From Clostridiales bacterium (GTDB lineage: Bacteria > Bacillota > Clostridia > Saccharofermentanales > Saccharofermentanaceae): DNA of 64,000 nucleotides. Both the position numbers and the translations under genes were made by a program. The notes under the pieces are model-generated. The model saw nothing but the letters and a program-made list of their open reading frames with translations. It ran no database searches and was not told where the DNA came from. Positions 38,180 to 47,330 of the stretch are shown here, one piece after another; within the stretch, counting starts at the first letter, position 1, and each line of letters begins with the position of its first letter. Location: contig JAFVAY010000003.1 in the NCBI GenBank assembly GCA_017480325.1, positions 24,337 through 88,336 on the forward strand. The letters run 5' to 3'.

Positions 38180-38704
38180 TTACTTATTCTTCTTCGGTAC
38201 GAGGTACATAACCATATTACGTCCCTCGATCTTAGGCTGCTTGTCTACCTGACCGTACTCAGCGATACCCTCTACGAACTTCTCCATAACCTGGTATCCC
38301 TGCTGCTGGTAAGCCATCTCTCGCCCACGGAATCTGATGTTGATCTTAACTCTGTCTCCGTTCTTCAAGAACTTGATTACGGCCTTCTGCTTTACTTCGA
38401 TGTCGTGAGTATCCGTTGTAAGCTTCATGCCGACTTCTTTAAGCTCTGTCTCCTTCTGCTTCTTCTTGGCTTCCTTCTCTCTCTTGCTCTGCTCGAAAAG
38501 ATATTTTCCATAATCCATTATTCTGCAGACCGGATTGTCGGGATTAGCCGAGATGCATACAAGGTCAAGGTCCGCTTCTTCAGCTTTGCCTAAGGCTTCT
38601 TCGATAGACACTATGCCGACCATATTGCCTTCAGCATCGATAAGCCTAACCTTGCTGAACTTGATGTTGTCGTTCACCATCTGATTTCCGTTTGCTTTAG
38701 CTAT
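38180..38704 (-). CDS. infC: Translation initiation factor IF-3, probable ATA start
   Basis: Binds the 30S subunit and checks initiator tRNA pairing. The N domain starts NDNIKFSKVRLIDAEG; the C domain includes RIMDYGKYLFEQSKREKEA and GDRVKINIRFRGREM. The only strong ribosome binding site is GGAGG (38713-38717), and the codon eight bases after it is ATA at 38704, not ATG. Rare start codons (AUU and similar) are known in infC of E. coli and Bacillus, where IF-3 thereby limits its own translation. Otherwise translation starts at ATG 38680, preceded by no good site. First gene of infC-rpmI-rplT. Confidence 0.93.
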   Translation of the reverse strand: MAKANGNQMVNDNIKFSKVRLIDAEGNMVGIVSIEEALGKAEEADLDLVCISANPDNPVCRIMDYGKYLFEQSKREKEAKKKQKETELKEVGMKLTTDTHDIEVKQKAVIKFLKNGDRVKINIRFRGREMAYQQQGYQVMEKFVEGIAEYGQVDKQPKIEGRNMVMYLVPKKNK

Positions 38705-38723
38705 GTGTAACACCTCCCAACAA

Positions 38724-38840
38724 TAAAAAAAGAGCGGTCAAGCAGATAACCGTTCTTCCATATCGACCCTCAAGGTCCTATAATATGGACCTCTTCGCTA
38801 ATGCTTGAGGTGAGAACCGGCAGTTCTGCTTCCTAATTGC
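38724..38840 (-). ncRNA. L20-type leader with attenuator upstream of infC
   Basis: The infC leader has several arms, including GGTCC/GGACC elements around 38773-38793, and ends in a terminator: GAACGG pairs with CCGCTC (38732-38757), then seven Ts (38725-38731) just before the ribosome binding site. Position and layout match the Firmicutes L20 leader, where L20 binding favours the terminator. The 5' end is set from the promoter. Confidence 0.8.
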
Positions 38841-38846
38841 CTTGTA

Positions 38847-38875
38847 ATAATAATGATTCCCCTTCCAAATGTCAA
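38847..38875 (-). promoter_or_regulatory. Sigma-A promoter of infC-rpmI-rplT
   Basis: TTGACA (38870-38875), 17-base spacer, TATTAT (38847-38852). This is the best consensus promoter in the window and places transcription start near 38840. Confidence 0.85.
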
Positions 38876-38887
38876 GCTTTATATACG

Positions 38888-39062
38888 CTTTTGACCATTC
38901 AAGAGAAAGAATAATAGATTTCTGTTGATTATATTACTTTTTGATGTGTTCGCTTTATTTGATAATACTTTTCTCGAAAATCTATTATTCATTTGTATGT
39001 ACACACGATAAAGTAATATTGTAGGCTATTTTCTATTATTCTTTTCGAGAGGAGTCAAAAAG
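38888..39062. repeat. 175-bp imperfect palindrome, MITE-like
   Basis: Arms of about 53 bases (38888-38940 and 39010-39062) match imperfectly; both ends read CTTTTGAC or CTTTTTGAC, then AAAGAATAATAG and ATATTACTTT. A third AATCTATTATTC copy (38979-38990) lies in the loop. No coding frame. It fills most of the gap between the infC promoter and the gene at 39149. Confidence 0.65.
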
Positions 39063-39148
39063 AATAATACCGTTCTATTTTACCGAAGAAGGCATTATAA
39101 TGCATACAACCCCATAAAGGAATAAGGGTCTCGTAAAAGGGGGACATA

Positions 39149-39946
39149 ATGAATATTAACAACCTTAGAAGCGGACTTTGTTCGCGCTATGACTTTATTT
39201 GTGAACTTATTAATTCGATCGAGCAACAGATTTCCCGGCTGCCCGAGGGGAAGCTTAGAATTCAGAAGCAAGCCAAGAAAGTCTATTACTTTAATGTCCA
39301 AGACGGATCAAGAGGTAACGGAGTATTGATAAGACCGGAGGATAAGCGTCTGGCGAAGTCTTTGGCTCAGAAGACTTATCTTAAAAAACTGTTGAATGTT
39401 GCTCGGTATGAACAACAGCATCTTAAACGATTTCTCGACTACTATCCTAAGCACACTGTTGAGGATGTTTACTATCTGCAATCGAAGGAAAGACAATATC
39501 TGATCAAACCAATCGCGCTTTCAGATGATGATTATAAAGAACAATGGCTTAACCAGCCATATAAGCCTAAAGGCTTTAAAGAAGGTTTACCGGTATACCT
39601 TACCAACAAAGGACTTAGAGTAAGGTCAAAATCAGAGCAAATCATCGCCGAACGACTGGATATTAATAATATCCCATATAAATATGAATGCCCTCTGGTT
39701 ATCGGCGACGTTGTATTTCACCCTGACTTCAAGATATTACGGATGCGCGATAGGAAGGAAATCTATTATGAACACCTGGGTATGATGGATGACCCCGACT
39801 ATGCCAGAAACAATGTGTTTAAACTGAACACCTATGCACTTAATGGGATATTACCCGGAGACAACCTCTTTACTACTATGGAGACAAGGTCAGCTCCATT
39901 AGACACAAGAATACTGGATCGGCTGATTGAGACGCAATTCAAATAG
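39149..39946 (+). CDS. Uncharacterised protein with a PD-(D/E)XK nuclease-like C-terminus
   Basis: 265 residues, function not recognised. Residues 1-100 are probably helical and basic. The C-terminal half (about 150-250) reads VRSKSEQIIAERL, then a YKYECPLVI strand, HPDFKILR, and YYEHLGMMDDPDYARN. Similar arrangements with Glu, Asp and Glu occur in PD-(D/E)XK-like domains found on restriction, repair and helicase proteins, so a DNA-cutting role is possible (inference). The expected Lys after the last acidic residue is not obvious. ATG follows a GGGGG site. It stands alone beside a MITE-like palindrome, which may point to mobility. Confidence 0.65.
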   Translation: MNINNLRSGLCSRYDFICELINSIEQQISRLPEGKLRIQKQAKKVYYFNVQDGSRGNGVLIRPEDKRLAKSLAQKTYLKKLLNVARYEQQHLKRFLDYYPKHTVEDVYYLQSKERQYLIKPIALSDDDYKEQWLNQPYKPKGFKEGLPVYLTNKGLRVRSKSEQIIAERLDINNIPYKYECPLVIGDVVFHPDFKILRMRDRKEIYYEHLGMMDDPDYARNNVFKLNTYALNGILPGDNLFTTMETRSAPLDTRILDRLIETQFK

Positions 39947-40012
39947 TTTTTGTTATTAAAATGATTGGAATATATAATAAGTAATATTATCAATGCACCA
40001 AGGAGACATATT

Positions 40013-41191
40013 ATGATATCCGCTAAGATAAAAAACAAGCTCGCATCAGGGTCTGCCATCAGGAAGATGTTCGAGGAAGGAAACAGACTAAAGAAGATCT
40101 ACGGCGAGGATAAAGTATTCGATTTTTCCATCGGCAATCCTGACCTCGAGCCACCGGTTGAAGTGTTTGATGCATTGAAAGATCTGGCAAACAACCCCAT
40201 CCCAGGCATGCACGGATATATGAGCAATTCAGGCTACGAATCCACGAGAGCAATCATCGCCAAGAAGCGAGGCGACGAGGCCGGAATGTCCATTGATGCG
40301 GGCGCTGTCTGCATGACCGTAGGAGCCGCCTGCGCCATGAATGACGTTCTTCATTCACTTCTCGACGACGGCGATGAGGTTATCGTTCTCGCTCCCTTCT
40401 TCATGGAATACATAAACTACATCGAGAACCATAACGGCAAGGTCGTAATCGTTCAGACAGACGATAAATTCATGCCCGACTTCGATGCCATAGAGAAGGC
40501 GATAACAAACAGAACAAAGGCTATTATCATCAACTCCCCCAACAACCCTTCAGGTGTTGTCTATAACGAGGAGCAACTTAAAAAGCTCAACGAGCTTCTT
40601 AAGAAGCAGGACCACGTAATTCAGGTTATCTCCGACGAGCCTTATATTGACTTGATCTACGACGGTCTTACAGTTCCCGCCGCTTTGAAGTACATCGATA
40701 ACCTCATTATCTGCTTCTCCTGGAGCAAGTCACTTTCACTTCCGGGCGAACGTATCGGCTATACACTGGTATCCCCCAGGAACGAAGACTACGAGGACCT
40801 CACGGGTGCCATCGTTCTTTCCAACAGGATCTTAGGCAGCGTCAACGCCCCCGCTATCTGGCAGAGAGTTATCGAGAAGTCCATCTACGCCAAGGTCGAC
40901 GTAGCAAACTACGAACACAGAAGAAATCTTCTTTACTCCAACATCGTGGACGCAGGCTTCGAGGCAGTTAAGCCCTCCGGCGCGCTTTATATCTTCATGA
41001 AGACACCTGACGGGCTTACGGACACGCAGTTCCAGGACATCTGCGCGAAATATAATCTCCTACTCGTCCCGGGTGCGTCCTTCAAGAGAGAAGGATACAT
41101 GAGGCTTGCCTTCTGCGTCTCGGAACAGACAATAAGAAACTCCCGCGAAGCCTTCGAGAAGATCGCGGGAGAGTTGGGAATCAAGAAATAA
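40013..41191 (+). CDS. Class I/II PLP-dependent aminotransferase
   Basis: Fold-type I aminotransferase of 393 residues. Visible are DFSIGNPDLEPP near the N-terminus, NSPNNPSGVVY, SDEPYIDLIYDG and FSWSKSLSLPGERIGY, where the Lys in SKS is the likely PLP site; GALYIFMKTP and MRLAFCVS lie near the C-terminus. AGGAG precedes the ATG at 40013; a frame from 39965 adds 16 unlikely residues. Gene is convergent with leuCDB, six bases away. The amino donor cannot be told from sequence; involvement in branched-chain or aspartate metabolism is inference. Confidence 0.88.
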   Translation: MISAKIKNKLASGSAIRKMFEEGNRLKKIYGEDKVFDFSIGNPDLEPPVEVFDALKDLANNPIPGMHGYMSNSGYESTRAIIAKKRGDEAGMSIDAGAVCMTVGAACAMNDVLHSLLDDGDEVIVLAPFFMEYINYIENHNGKVVIVQTDDKFMPDFDAIEKAITNRTKAIIINSPNNPSGVVYNEEQLKKLNELLKKQDHVIQVISDEPYIDLIYDGLTVPAALKYIDNLIICFSWSKSLSLPGERIGYTLVSPRNEDYEDLTGAIVLSNRILGSVNAPAIWQRVIEKSIYAKVDVANYEHRRNLLYSNIVDAGFEAVKPSGALYIFMKTPDGLTDTQFQDICAKYNLLLVPGASFKREGYMRLAFCVSEQTIRNSREAFEKIAGELGIKK

Positions 41192-41197
41192 AGCGAA

Positions 41198-42295
41198 TCA
41201 GATCCTCTGAAGCACCGCTGCCGTCATACCTTCAGTATCTACGGCAACACAGCCTTCGGAATCGCCGATAATATCAGGAGTCCTGAAGCCGTCTGCAAGC
41301 GTATCGCGGACGGCTTTCTCTATCATATCAGATGCGGCAACCTCCCCCAGCGACCAGCGTAAAAGCATAGACGCCGACAGTATCGTTGCAAGAGGATTTG
41401 CCTTTCCCGTTCCTGCGATATCAGGAGCTGAACCGTGAACAGGCTCGTACATTCCGGGGGTCCCGGGAGCTCCGAGAGACGCTGACGGCAGCATGCCGAT
41501 AGAGCCCGTTATCATGCCGGCTTCATCAGACAGAATATCCCCGAACATATTCGAAGTAACGATAACATCGAAGGTCGAAGGTCGATTGATAAGCTGCATC
41601 GAGCAGTTATCGACATAAAGATAGTCCAAAGCCACATCCGGATACTCCGGCGCCAAGGAAGCAGCGATCTCTCTCCAAAGCCTCGAGGACTCGAGTACAT
41701 TCGCCTTATCCACCAAGGTCAGCTTCTTATTACGCCCCTGCGCATAGCGAAAACCTTCTCTAAGGATCCGTGTGATCTCACCGACAGAGTACTCCTCCGT
41801 GTCGTAAGCGGTAACCCCCTTCACAGACCCATCAGATAGGACTTCGGCAGAATCCGAACGCCCATGCTTACCGAAGTAGATACCTCCCGTAAGCTCGCGA
41901 ACGATCAGAATATCAATAGCTTCAACGTTCTTTAAAGGAGACGCAGAAGATAATTCCTTGAACATCAGAGCCGGCCGAAGATTGGAATAAAGTCCTAATC
42001 CTGCACGAAGGCCCAACAAAGCACGTTCAGGTCTTAAGGACGGTTCGACTGCATCCCACTTAGGGCCGCCGACCGCACCAAGCAACACCGCATCAGATGC
42101 ACGGCAAACATCAAGAGTCTCCTCAGGCAAAGGCTTTCCATACTTATCTATCGCGCATCCGCCGGCATCACACGAAGTAAACTCGAATTCAATACCGCAT
42201 TTAGCACCCACAGTCTCGAGCACACGTACCGCGGAAGATGTTACCTCGGGTCCTATCCCGTCTCCAGGAATTACAGCTATCTTATATATCTTCAT
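41198..42295 (-). CDS. leuB: 3-isopropylmalate dehydrogenase
   Basis: Oxidises 3-isopropylmalate to ketoisocaproate in leucine synthesis, using NAD. IAVIPGDGIGPEVT at the N-terminus, the substrate-binding LRPERALLGLRAGLGLYSNLRPA region, ELTGGIYFG, and EPVHGSAPDIAGTGKANP near the C-terminus. Length (365) is standard. ATG at 42295 follows GGAGG six bases away, inside the end of leuD. Last gene of leuCDB; leuA is not in this window. Confidence 0.96.
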   Translation of the reverse strand: MKIYKIAVIPGDGIGPEVTSSAVRVLETVGAKCGIEFEFTSCDAGGCAIDKYGKPLPEETLDVCRASDAVLLGAVGGPKWDAVEPSLRPERALLGLRAGLGLYSNLRPALMFKELSSASPLKNVEAIDILIVRELTGGIYFGKHGRSDSAEVLSDGSVKGVTAYDTEEYSVGEITRILREGFRYAQGRNKKLTLVDKANVLESSRLWREIAASLAPEYPDVALDYLYVDNCSMQLINRPSTFDVIVTSNMFGDILSDEAGMITGSIGMLPSASLGAPGTPGMYEPVHGSAPDIAGTGKANPLATILSASMLLRWSLGEVAASDMIEKAVRDTLADGFRTPDIIGDSEGCVAVDTEGMTAAVLQRI

Positions 42296-42296
42296 A

Positions 42297-42791
42297 TTAC
42301 GCCTCCGTCTTGGACTTCGTGTAAGGCACAAGTCCGCCGGCATCAATTATTCTCTTGATAAACTCAGGGAAAGGCTTCGCAGTAAAAGTCTCGCCTGTAG
42401 TAATATCAGTAATCACTCCGGTATCAAAGTCAGCCTCCACCTCGTCGCCCTTACTAATGGCAGCCACAGCCTCAGGGCACTCCATTATGGGAAGCCCGAC
42501 GTTAATAGCATTACGATAGAATATCCGCGCGAAGCTTGCAGCGATAACAAGAGATATTCCGCTTGCCTTGATCGCGATGGGAGCATGCTCACGGGACGAC
42601 CCGCAGCCGAAGTTCTCCCCTGCGACCATAATATCTCCGGAGCGCACCTCATTTACAAAGGATGAATCGATGTCCTCCATGCAGTGTGCCGCCAGATGCG
42701 TCGGATCCGCTGAAGTCAGGTGTCTTGCGGGGATAATTACATCCGTGTCCACGTCATTACCGTACTTAAATACTTTACCTTTTACAGACAT
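42297..42791 (-). CDS. leuD: 3-isopropylmalate dehydratase small subunit
   Basis: Swivel-domain partner of LeuC; the pair moves the hydroxyl of isopropylmalate. 164 residues, with [19 protein letters not shown] and the active-site loop [18 protein letters not shown]. Fits the short archaeal/clostridial type. ATG at 42791 sits eight bases after GGAGG; the leuC stop overlaps this ribosome binding region. Confidence 0.96.
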   Translation of the reverse strand: MSVKGKVFKYGNDVDTDVIIPARHLTSADPTHLAAHCMEDIDSSFVNEVRSGDIMVAGENFGCGSSREHAPIAIKASGISLVIAASFARIFYRNAINVGLPIMECPEAVAAISKGDEVEADFDTGVITDITTGETFTAKPFPEFIKRIIDAGGLVPYTKSKTEA

Positions 42792-42805
42792 AACACACAC
42801 CTCCC

Positions 42806-44086
42806 TCACATATCATCCGGTGTCGCGACGAAGCCCTTAACAGCAGATGCGACCGCGACAGGCACTCCGCTTAAGATGACCTCGGACTTCACATGCCCCA
42901 TGCGTCCCACGAAGTTACGGTTAGTAGTGGATACACACCTCTCGCCTTCAGCTAAGATACCCATGTGACCGCCAAGGCACGGTCCGCACGTAGGAGTTGA
43001 GATAACACACCCGGCGTCATCAAATATCGCGAGCCACCCTTCATCCAGAGCCTTACGATAAACTCTCTGCGAACCGGGTATCACGATACACCTCACGCCG
43101 TCAGCAACCTTTTTCCCTGCGAAAAGCTCCGCAGCAGTTCTTATATCCTCTTCTCTTCCGTTAGTACAGGAACCGATAACGACCTGATCTATCTTCATGT
43201 CCTTCACCTCGGAAGCGGGCCTCGTATTAGAAGGCAAATGCGGAAGAGCCACAGTAAGCGGAACCTCAGACAGATCAATATTAATGACCTCTGAATACTC
43301 GGCATCAGCGTCGGCCTCATAGACCGTAAACTCCTTACGGGCAAACCTGTCAGGATCAGTCTTCGCGATATATTCCAGCGTCACCTCATCCACAGGAAAT
43401 ATCCCGTTCTTTCCTCCGCACTCGATAGCCATATTGGATATCGTGAGCCTCTGATCCATAGACAGTTCGCGCACTCCGTCACCCGTAAACTCCAGGGATT
43501 TATAAAGCGCTCCGTCTACTCCGATAAGACCGATCAGGTGGAGAATTATATCCTTGCCGGTAACGTAAAGTGACGGCTTCCCGATAAGAACGACCTTAAT
43601 CGCCTCGGGCACCTTGAACCAGGTGGAACCCGAAGCCATGGCACACGCCAGATCTGTAGATCCTACGCCGGTGGAGAAAGCACCGAGCGCGCCGTAGGTA
43701 CATGTATGAGAATCGGCGCCGATTATGGCATCGCCCGGGAAAATAAGACCGTTATCCGGGATGATAACGTGCTCGATACCCATACCCTTCTGTCCGAGCT
43801 CAAAGTAATTACTGGTGTTGTGCTCCCTCGCGAAACACCTCATACACTTAGTAAGCTCAGCTGATTTAATATCCTTATTAGGTGTGAAGTGATCAGGAAC
43901 CATAATGACCCTCTCCCGGTCAAATACGTCCTTGGCACCCATATTCTCGAATACCTTTATCGCGGGAGGCGTGGTTACATCATTACCCAGGACCTTGTCC
44001 AGCTTCGCCTCAATAAGATCGCCGGCTTTAACCTCTGTAAGTCCTGCGTGGGCTGCGAGTATCTTCTGTGTCATGGTCATTCCCAT
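42806..44086 (-). CDS. leuC: 3-isopropylmalate dehydratase large subunit
   Basis: Aconitase-family 4Fe-4S subunit (426 residues, the short type paired with short LeuD). Iron ligands appear as [12 protein letters not shown] and [36 protein letters not shown] is also typical. ATG at 44086 lies eight bases after GAGG. A weak promoter (TTGCGT 44137-44142, 17 bases, TATCTT 44114-44119) lies just after the aquaporin terminator. The leader is too short for a T-box. Confidence 0.95.
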   Translation of the reverse strand: MGMTMTQKILAAHAGLTEVKAGDLIEAKLDKVLGNDVTTPPAIKVFENMGAKDVFDRERVIMVPDHFTPNKDIKSAELTKCMRCFAREHNTSNYFELGQKGMGIEHVIIPDNGLIFPGDAIIGADSHTCTYGALGAFSTGVGSTDLACAMASGSTWFKVPEAIKVVLIGKPSLYVTGKDIILHLIGLIGVDGALYKSLEFTGDGVRELSMDQRLTISNMAIECGGKNGIFPVDEVTLEYIAKTDPDRFARKEFTVYEADADAEYSEVINIDLSEVPLTVALPHLPSNTRPASEVKDMKIDQVVIGSCTNGREEDIRTAAELFAGKKVADGVRCIVIPGSQRVYRKALDEGWLAIFDDAGCVISTPTCGPCLGGHMGILAEGERCVSTTNRNFVGRMGHVKSEVILSGVPVAVASAVKGFVATPDDM

Positions 44087-44146
44087 ATGAGACACCTCGA
44101 TTCCTTTTCTTTAAAGATACTTTGTCGGTGGGAAATACGCAATATA

Positions 44147-44179
44147 AAAACGCCTCTGCTTCTGAAGCAAAGGCGTTTT
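44147..44179 (-). terminator. Terminator after aquaporin gene
   Basis: 13-bp arms AACGCCTTTGCTT and AAGCAGAGGCGTT, with one mismatch and a three-base loop, then TTTATA on the minus strand. Separates the aquaporin gene from leuCDB. Confidence 0.85.
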
Positions 44180-44199
44180 CGTTAAATTTTTAGATCAGA

Positions 44200-44871
44200 T
44201 TACTTCTTCTCGGGGGAGGAAAGGAACTTCCAGATCAGGGCTGCAAGTGCGCCGCCAACGAGAGGAGCTACGATGAAGACCCATACATTAGAGAGAGCCT
44301 CACCGCCTGCGAAGATTGCAGATGCGAAGGATCTAGCGGGGTTAACGGATGTGCCCGTGAAGTGGATACCGAAGATGTGAACCAGAGTGAGCGTCAGGCC
44401 GATCACGATGCCGGCAACACTTGAGAACTCGGGCTTAGAAGTAACACCAAGGATAGCGAGCACGAAGATGCAGGTAAGCAGTACCTCTACGAAAATCGAG
44501 AGCAACACATTACCGTTGTAAAGACCGTTGGCACCGAAGCCGCAGTCGAAGCCGAGCATAACGCCAATGCACAGAGCACCAACGATACCGCCCAGGAACT
44601 GAGCAATTACATAACCGCAGAAATCCTTAGCAGTCATCTTCTTAGATATAAGCATAGCGATCGATACCGCAGGATTGATGTGGCAACCTGAGATATTGCC
44701 GATGGAGTAAGCCATAGCAACGATAACAAGACCAAATGCAAGTGCCGTAAGGATATAAGCTCCATTTGCTTCCGAACCCTTACAACCAACTGCGGCCGCC
44801 GTTCCGCAAGCTGCGAACACGAGGACAAACGTGCCGATAAACTCGGCCAGATACTTCTTAAAAGACTCCAT
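44200..44871 (-). CDS. MIP-family aquaporin
   Basis: Membrane channel of 223 residues with six helices and two half-helices. The NPA boxes are HINPAVS and SVNPARS. The helix 5 stretch LVHIFGIHFTGTSVNPARS has a His and the Arg of a water-selective filter, which favours AqpZ-like water transport over glycerol (inference). ATG at 44871 follows GGAGG. Next gene after purM on the minus strand, with about 100 AT-rich bases between them and its own terminator. Confidence 0.92.
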   Translation of the reverse strand: MESFKKYLAEFIGTFVLVFAACGTAAAVGCKGSEANGAYILTALAFGLVIVAMAYSIGNISGCHINPAVSIAMLISKKMTAKDFCGYVIAQFLGGIVGALCIGVMLGFDCGFGANGLYNGNVLLSIFVEVLLTCIFVLAILGVTSKPEFSSVAGIVIGLTLTLVHIFGIHFTGTSVNPARSFASAIFAGGEALSNVWVFIVAPLVGGALAALIWKFLSSPEKK

Positions 44872-44968
44872 AATGACAGCCTCCTTTATTGGGGATTGAT
44901 ATAGATAATTTAACAATCTCAAACAAAGGCGTCAACCGATAAAGATGATTTATAACTCAATCGTAAAA

Positions 44969-46150
44969 TTAATAATTATAGGTATACTCTTCGCCCTCGT
45001 GACGAATGATCACTTCATTACGTGAACCCTCAGGCAAGCCCTCAACGTGGCCTACGATTCGGGCATCGATATTGAAGGAATTTGCTATACCGATAATGCC
45101 TGCCGCAGCCTCCTGGGAGTTACAATAGAACTCGATACGGTGACCGCAGTTAAATACCTGGAACATCTCCTTCATGGGGATCTGACCGGACTCGTAGATT
45201 GCCTTGAACAGCGGCGGGAACTCGAACAGATTATCCTTGACATATCTTACGTTATGACCGAAGTCTCCACACTTACCCTGTCCGCCTCCGGTGCAGTGAA
45301 TAATACCGTTGATATTTCCTCTGTAGTTATCAAGCACGCGTGCGATAACGGGCAGGAAAGTCCTTGTAGGAGAAAGGATCGCTTCACCGACTGTCTGCTC
45401 TGACCCGGGAAGCTTGTCCGTAAGTCTGTACTTACCGCAGTAGACCTTATCCTCTGGTATAGTCGACGAGAATGACTCCTTATAATTCTCATAGTAGTAA
45501 TGCGTTAGCAACATATGTCTTGCCGCAGTAAGACCGTTGGAGGACATACCGGAATTATATGAATTCTCGTAGGTCGCCTGTCCGAAGGATGCGAGGCCTA
45601 CGATCAGATCTCCGGGCTGAATATTCGCGGCATTGATGATGTCTTCCCTCTTCGCTCTCGCGACAATAGTGGAATCAACGATCAGAGTCTGAACAAGATC
45701 TCCTACATCGGCAGTCTCACCGCCGCACATGGTGATGTTGATTCCAAGGTCCGAAAGCTTATTAATCATCTCGTCATAGCCTTCAATCACCTTCGCGATA
45801 GCCTTGCCGTCAACACGATGCGCATTACGGCCGATAGTATTCGACAGCGACAGATTCTTATAAGCACCGACACACGCGAGATCATCCGTATTCATCACGA
45901 GCGAATCCTGCGCAAGCCCCTTGAACCAGTCGTAATTGCCGGTCTCCTTATACATCAGGTAGGCTACAGAGGACTTGGTCCCCGCACCGTCTGCATGGAT
46001 AGCCGTGCAGTACTCGGGATCACCTGCGATATCGGGGATCAGCTTCGCGAAGGCTCCGGGGAAAACACCCTTATCCTGATTCTTTACCGCTGCCTTGACC
46101 TCATCCTTCGTAGGTGATACTCCTCTGCTCAAGTAAGATTCTGCGCCCAT
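44969..46150 (-). CDS. purM: Phosphoribosylformylglycinamidine cyclo-ligase, long form
   Basis: ATP-dependent ring closure of FGAM to AIR in purine synthesis. Shows HADGAGTKSSVAY, MNTDDLACVGA, CGGETADVGDL and GLASFGQATYENSYNSGM. At 393 residues it is longer than the usual 340-350 residues and resembles the long AIR synthases known from Bacteroidetes. SD AAGGAGAG precedes the ATG. It begins 23 bases after the 3' end of RNase P RNA with no terminator between, so the rnpB promoter may drive it. Confidence 0.93.
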   Translation of the reverse strand: MGAESYLSRGVSPTKDEVKAAVKNQDKGVFPGAFAKLIPDIAGDPEYCTAIHADGAGTKSSVAYLMYKETGNYDWFKGLAQDSLVMNTDDLACVGAYKNLSLSNTIGRNAHRVDGKAIAKVIEGYDEMINKLSDLGINITMCGGETADVGDLVQTLIVDSTIVARAKREDIINAANIQPGDLIVGLASFGQATYENSYNSGMSSNGLTAARHMLLTHYYYENYKESFSSTIPEDKVYCGKYRLTDKLPGSEQTVGEAILSPTRTFLPVIARVLDNYRGNINGIIHCTGGGQGKCGDFGHNVRYVKDNLFEFPPLFKAIYESGQIPMKEMFQVFNCGHRIEFYCNSQEAAAGIIGIANSFNIDARIVGHVEGLPEGSRNEVIIRHEGEEYTYNY

Positions 46151-46173
46151 GATGTCTCTCCTTCTAAGTTAAT

Positions 46174-46541
46174 GTTTTCCGATACGGCCGATAAGCCGGG
46201 TTCTGTTAAATGCAATCATCTATCTGTGGCCTGTAGTTACCTATAGGCTCAAGCCGTCTCCTAAGACCCGCGGACCACGGTTGTCTTCCACGACGTTGCT
46301 TCGGGTGGGGTTTACAAGGCCGATATGTCTCCACATCGCCGGTGAGCTCTTACCTCGCCTTTTCATCCTTGCTCCGTCACGCTTCGAGAAGCGGACGGGG
46401 TGGTTTTCTTTTCTGTTGCACTTTCCTTAAAGTCGCCTTCACCGGGTGTTACCCGGCACCCTTGTCCTGTGAAGCCCGGACTTTCCTCACGCACCGACTT
46501 TCGCCATTAGTGCCCGCGATTGCCTCGGTCGGTCGGAAAAC
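46174..46541 (-). ncRNA. rnpB: RNase P RNA, class A
   Basis: Catalytic RNA that matures tRNA 5' ends. The conserved GAGGAAAGTCCGGGCT lies near the 5' end, and AGATAGATGATTGC and ACAGAACCCGGCTTATCGGCC-like sequence lie near the 3' end. P1 is GTTTTCCGA with TCGGAAAAC, setting the ends at 46541 and 46174. A -10 lies six bases upstream. Confidence 0.95.
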
Positions 46542-46544
46542 ATC

Positions 46545-47330
46545 TTATTTTACCATAAAATCTATATTATGCTCGTGGCCCTCGTCATAGTAGAAGGGCA
46601 CATCCTTGAACTTCTCCTGAAGCACCGTCATTAGGTTCTCTACGAAGACCCTCTCCGTCGCATTATGCCCCGCGATCACGGACAGTATCCCCATGTGTGC
46701 CAGAAGCAATGTAACATGGTGCTTAATCTCTCCTGAGACAACGAGCTCCGCCCCGCTGTCGCGCACCGAAGGGATAGAATCCTCATCGAAGGCTCCTCCC
46801 TGCACGAAGACCTTACGGAAAGTATTGCCGGCATTGTTGATACTTATTACGCCGGAACAGTCAAGAGCGTCCCTAATAGTCTTCATATATTCGCCGAGAG
46901 CTACAGCCGAAGGAAGCTCGAAGTAAGCCCCGCAGGATGTGCCTTCAAGCTCACGCACAGACTCGGGAACTGCACCGAGCTTACGCGCGAGGACGAAATT
47001 ACTGTATTCGGAATTCTTATCGAGATTGGTGTGTGCTGCATAGCATGTAATGTCATTTCGGATCATGGCCGAGAGAAGAAGACCGTTGGTGTCCTCTTCG
47101 CAGACTGTATCGATGCCGCCGAAGATCAGAGGATGGTGCGTCAGAAGAAGATTAGAGCCGGTCTGCTTGCACTTCATAATAGCTCCTGAGGTAGCATCAA
47201 GACTTAACACAACACCTGTGACCTTCTGATCCCTCTTGCCCGTCATAAGTCCCGGATTATCGTAATCCTCTGCCGTCTCCTTAGGGAAAAGTTCATCCAG
47301 ATAATCTGTAATATCTTTAATTCTGCTCAT
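46545..47330 (-). CDS. Nif3-like dinuclear metal centre protein
   Basis: 262-residue member of the Nif3/YqfO/DUF34 family, conserved but without an agreed function. GLMTG, LLLTHHPLIFGG (metal His pair), CYAAHTNLD and, near the C-terminus, GHNATERVFVE are typical. It is the short form without the inserted PII-like domain. The ATG at 47330 follows GGAGAG and overlaps trmK by 14 bases. The trmK-nif3 pair is conserved in Firmicutes. Its last bases hold the rnpB promoter. Confidence 0.93.
   Translation of the reverse strand: MSRIKDITDYLDELFPKETAEDYDNPGLMTGKRDQKVTGVVLSLDATSGAIMKCKQTGSNLLLTHHPLIFGGIDTVCEEDTNGLLLSAMIRNDITCYAAHTNLDKNSEYSNFVLARKLGAVPESVRELEGTSCGAYFELPSAVALGEYMKTIRDALDCSGVISINNAGNTFRKVFVQGGAFDEDSIPSVRDSGAELVVSGEIKHHVTLLLAHMGILSVIAGHNATERVFVENLMTVLQEKFKDVPFYYDEGHEHNIDFMVK
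46547..46555 (-). promoter_or_regulatory. Extended -10 of rnpB
   Basis: TGGTAAAAT lies six bases before the predicted 5' end of RNase P RNA and overlaps the nif3 end. It resembles the motif before purD and def. Confidence 0.6.

Noticed and set aside
44087..44146. T-box leader before leuC
   Set aside because: The space between the preceding terminator and leuC is too short and has no T-box sequence.
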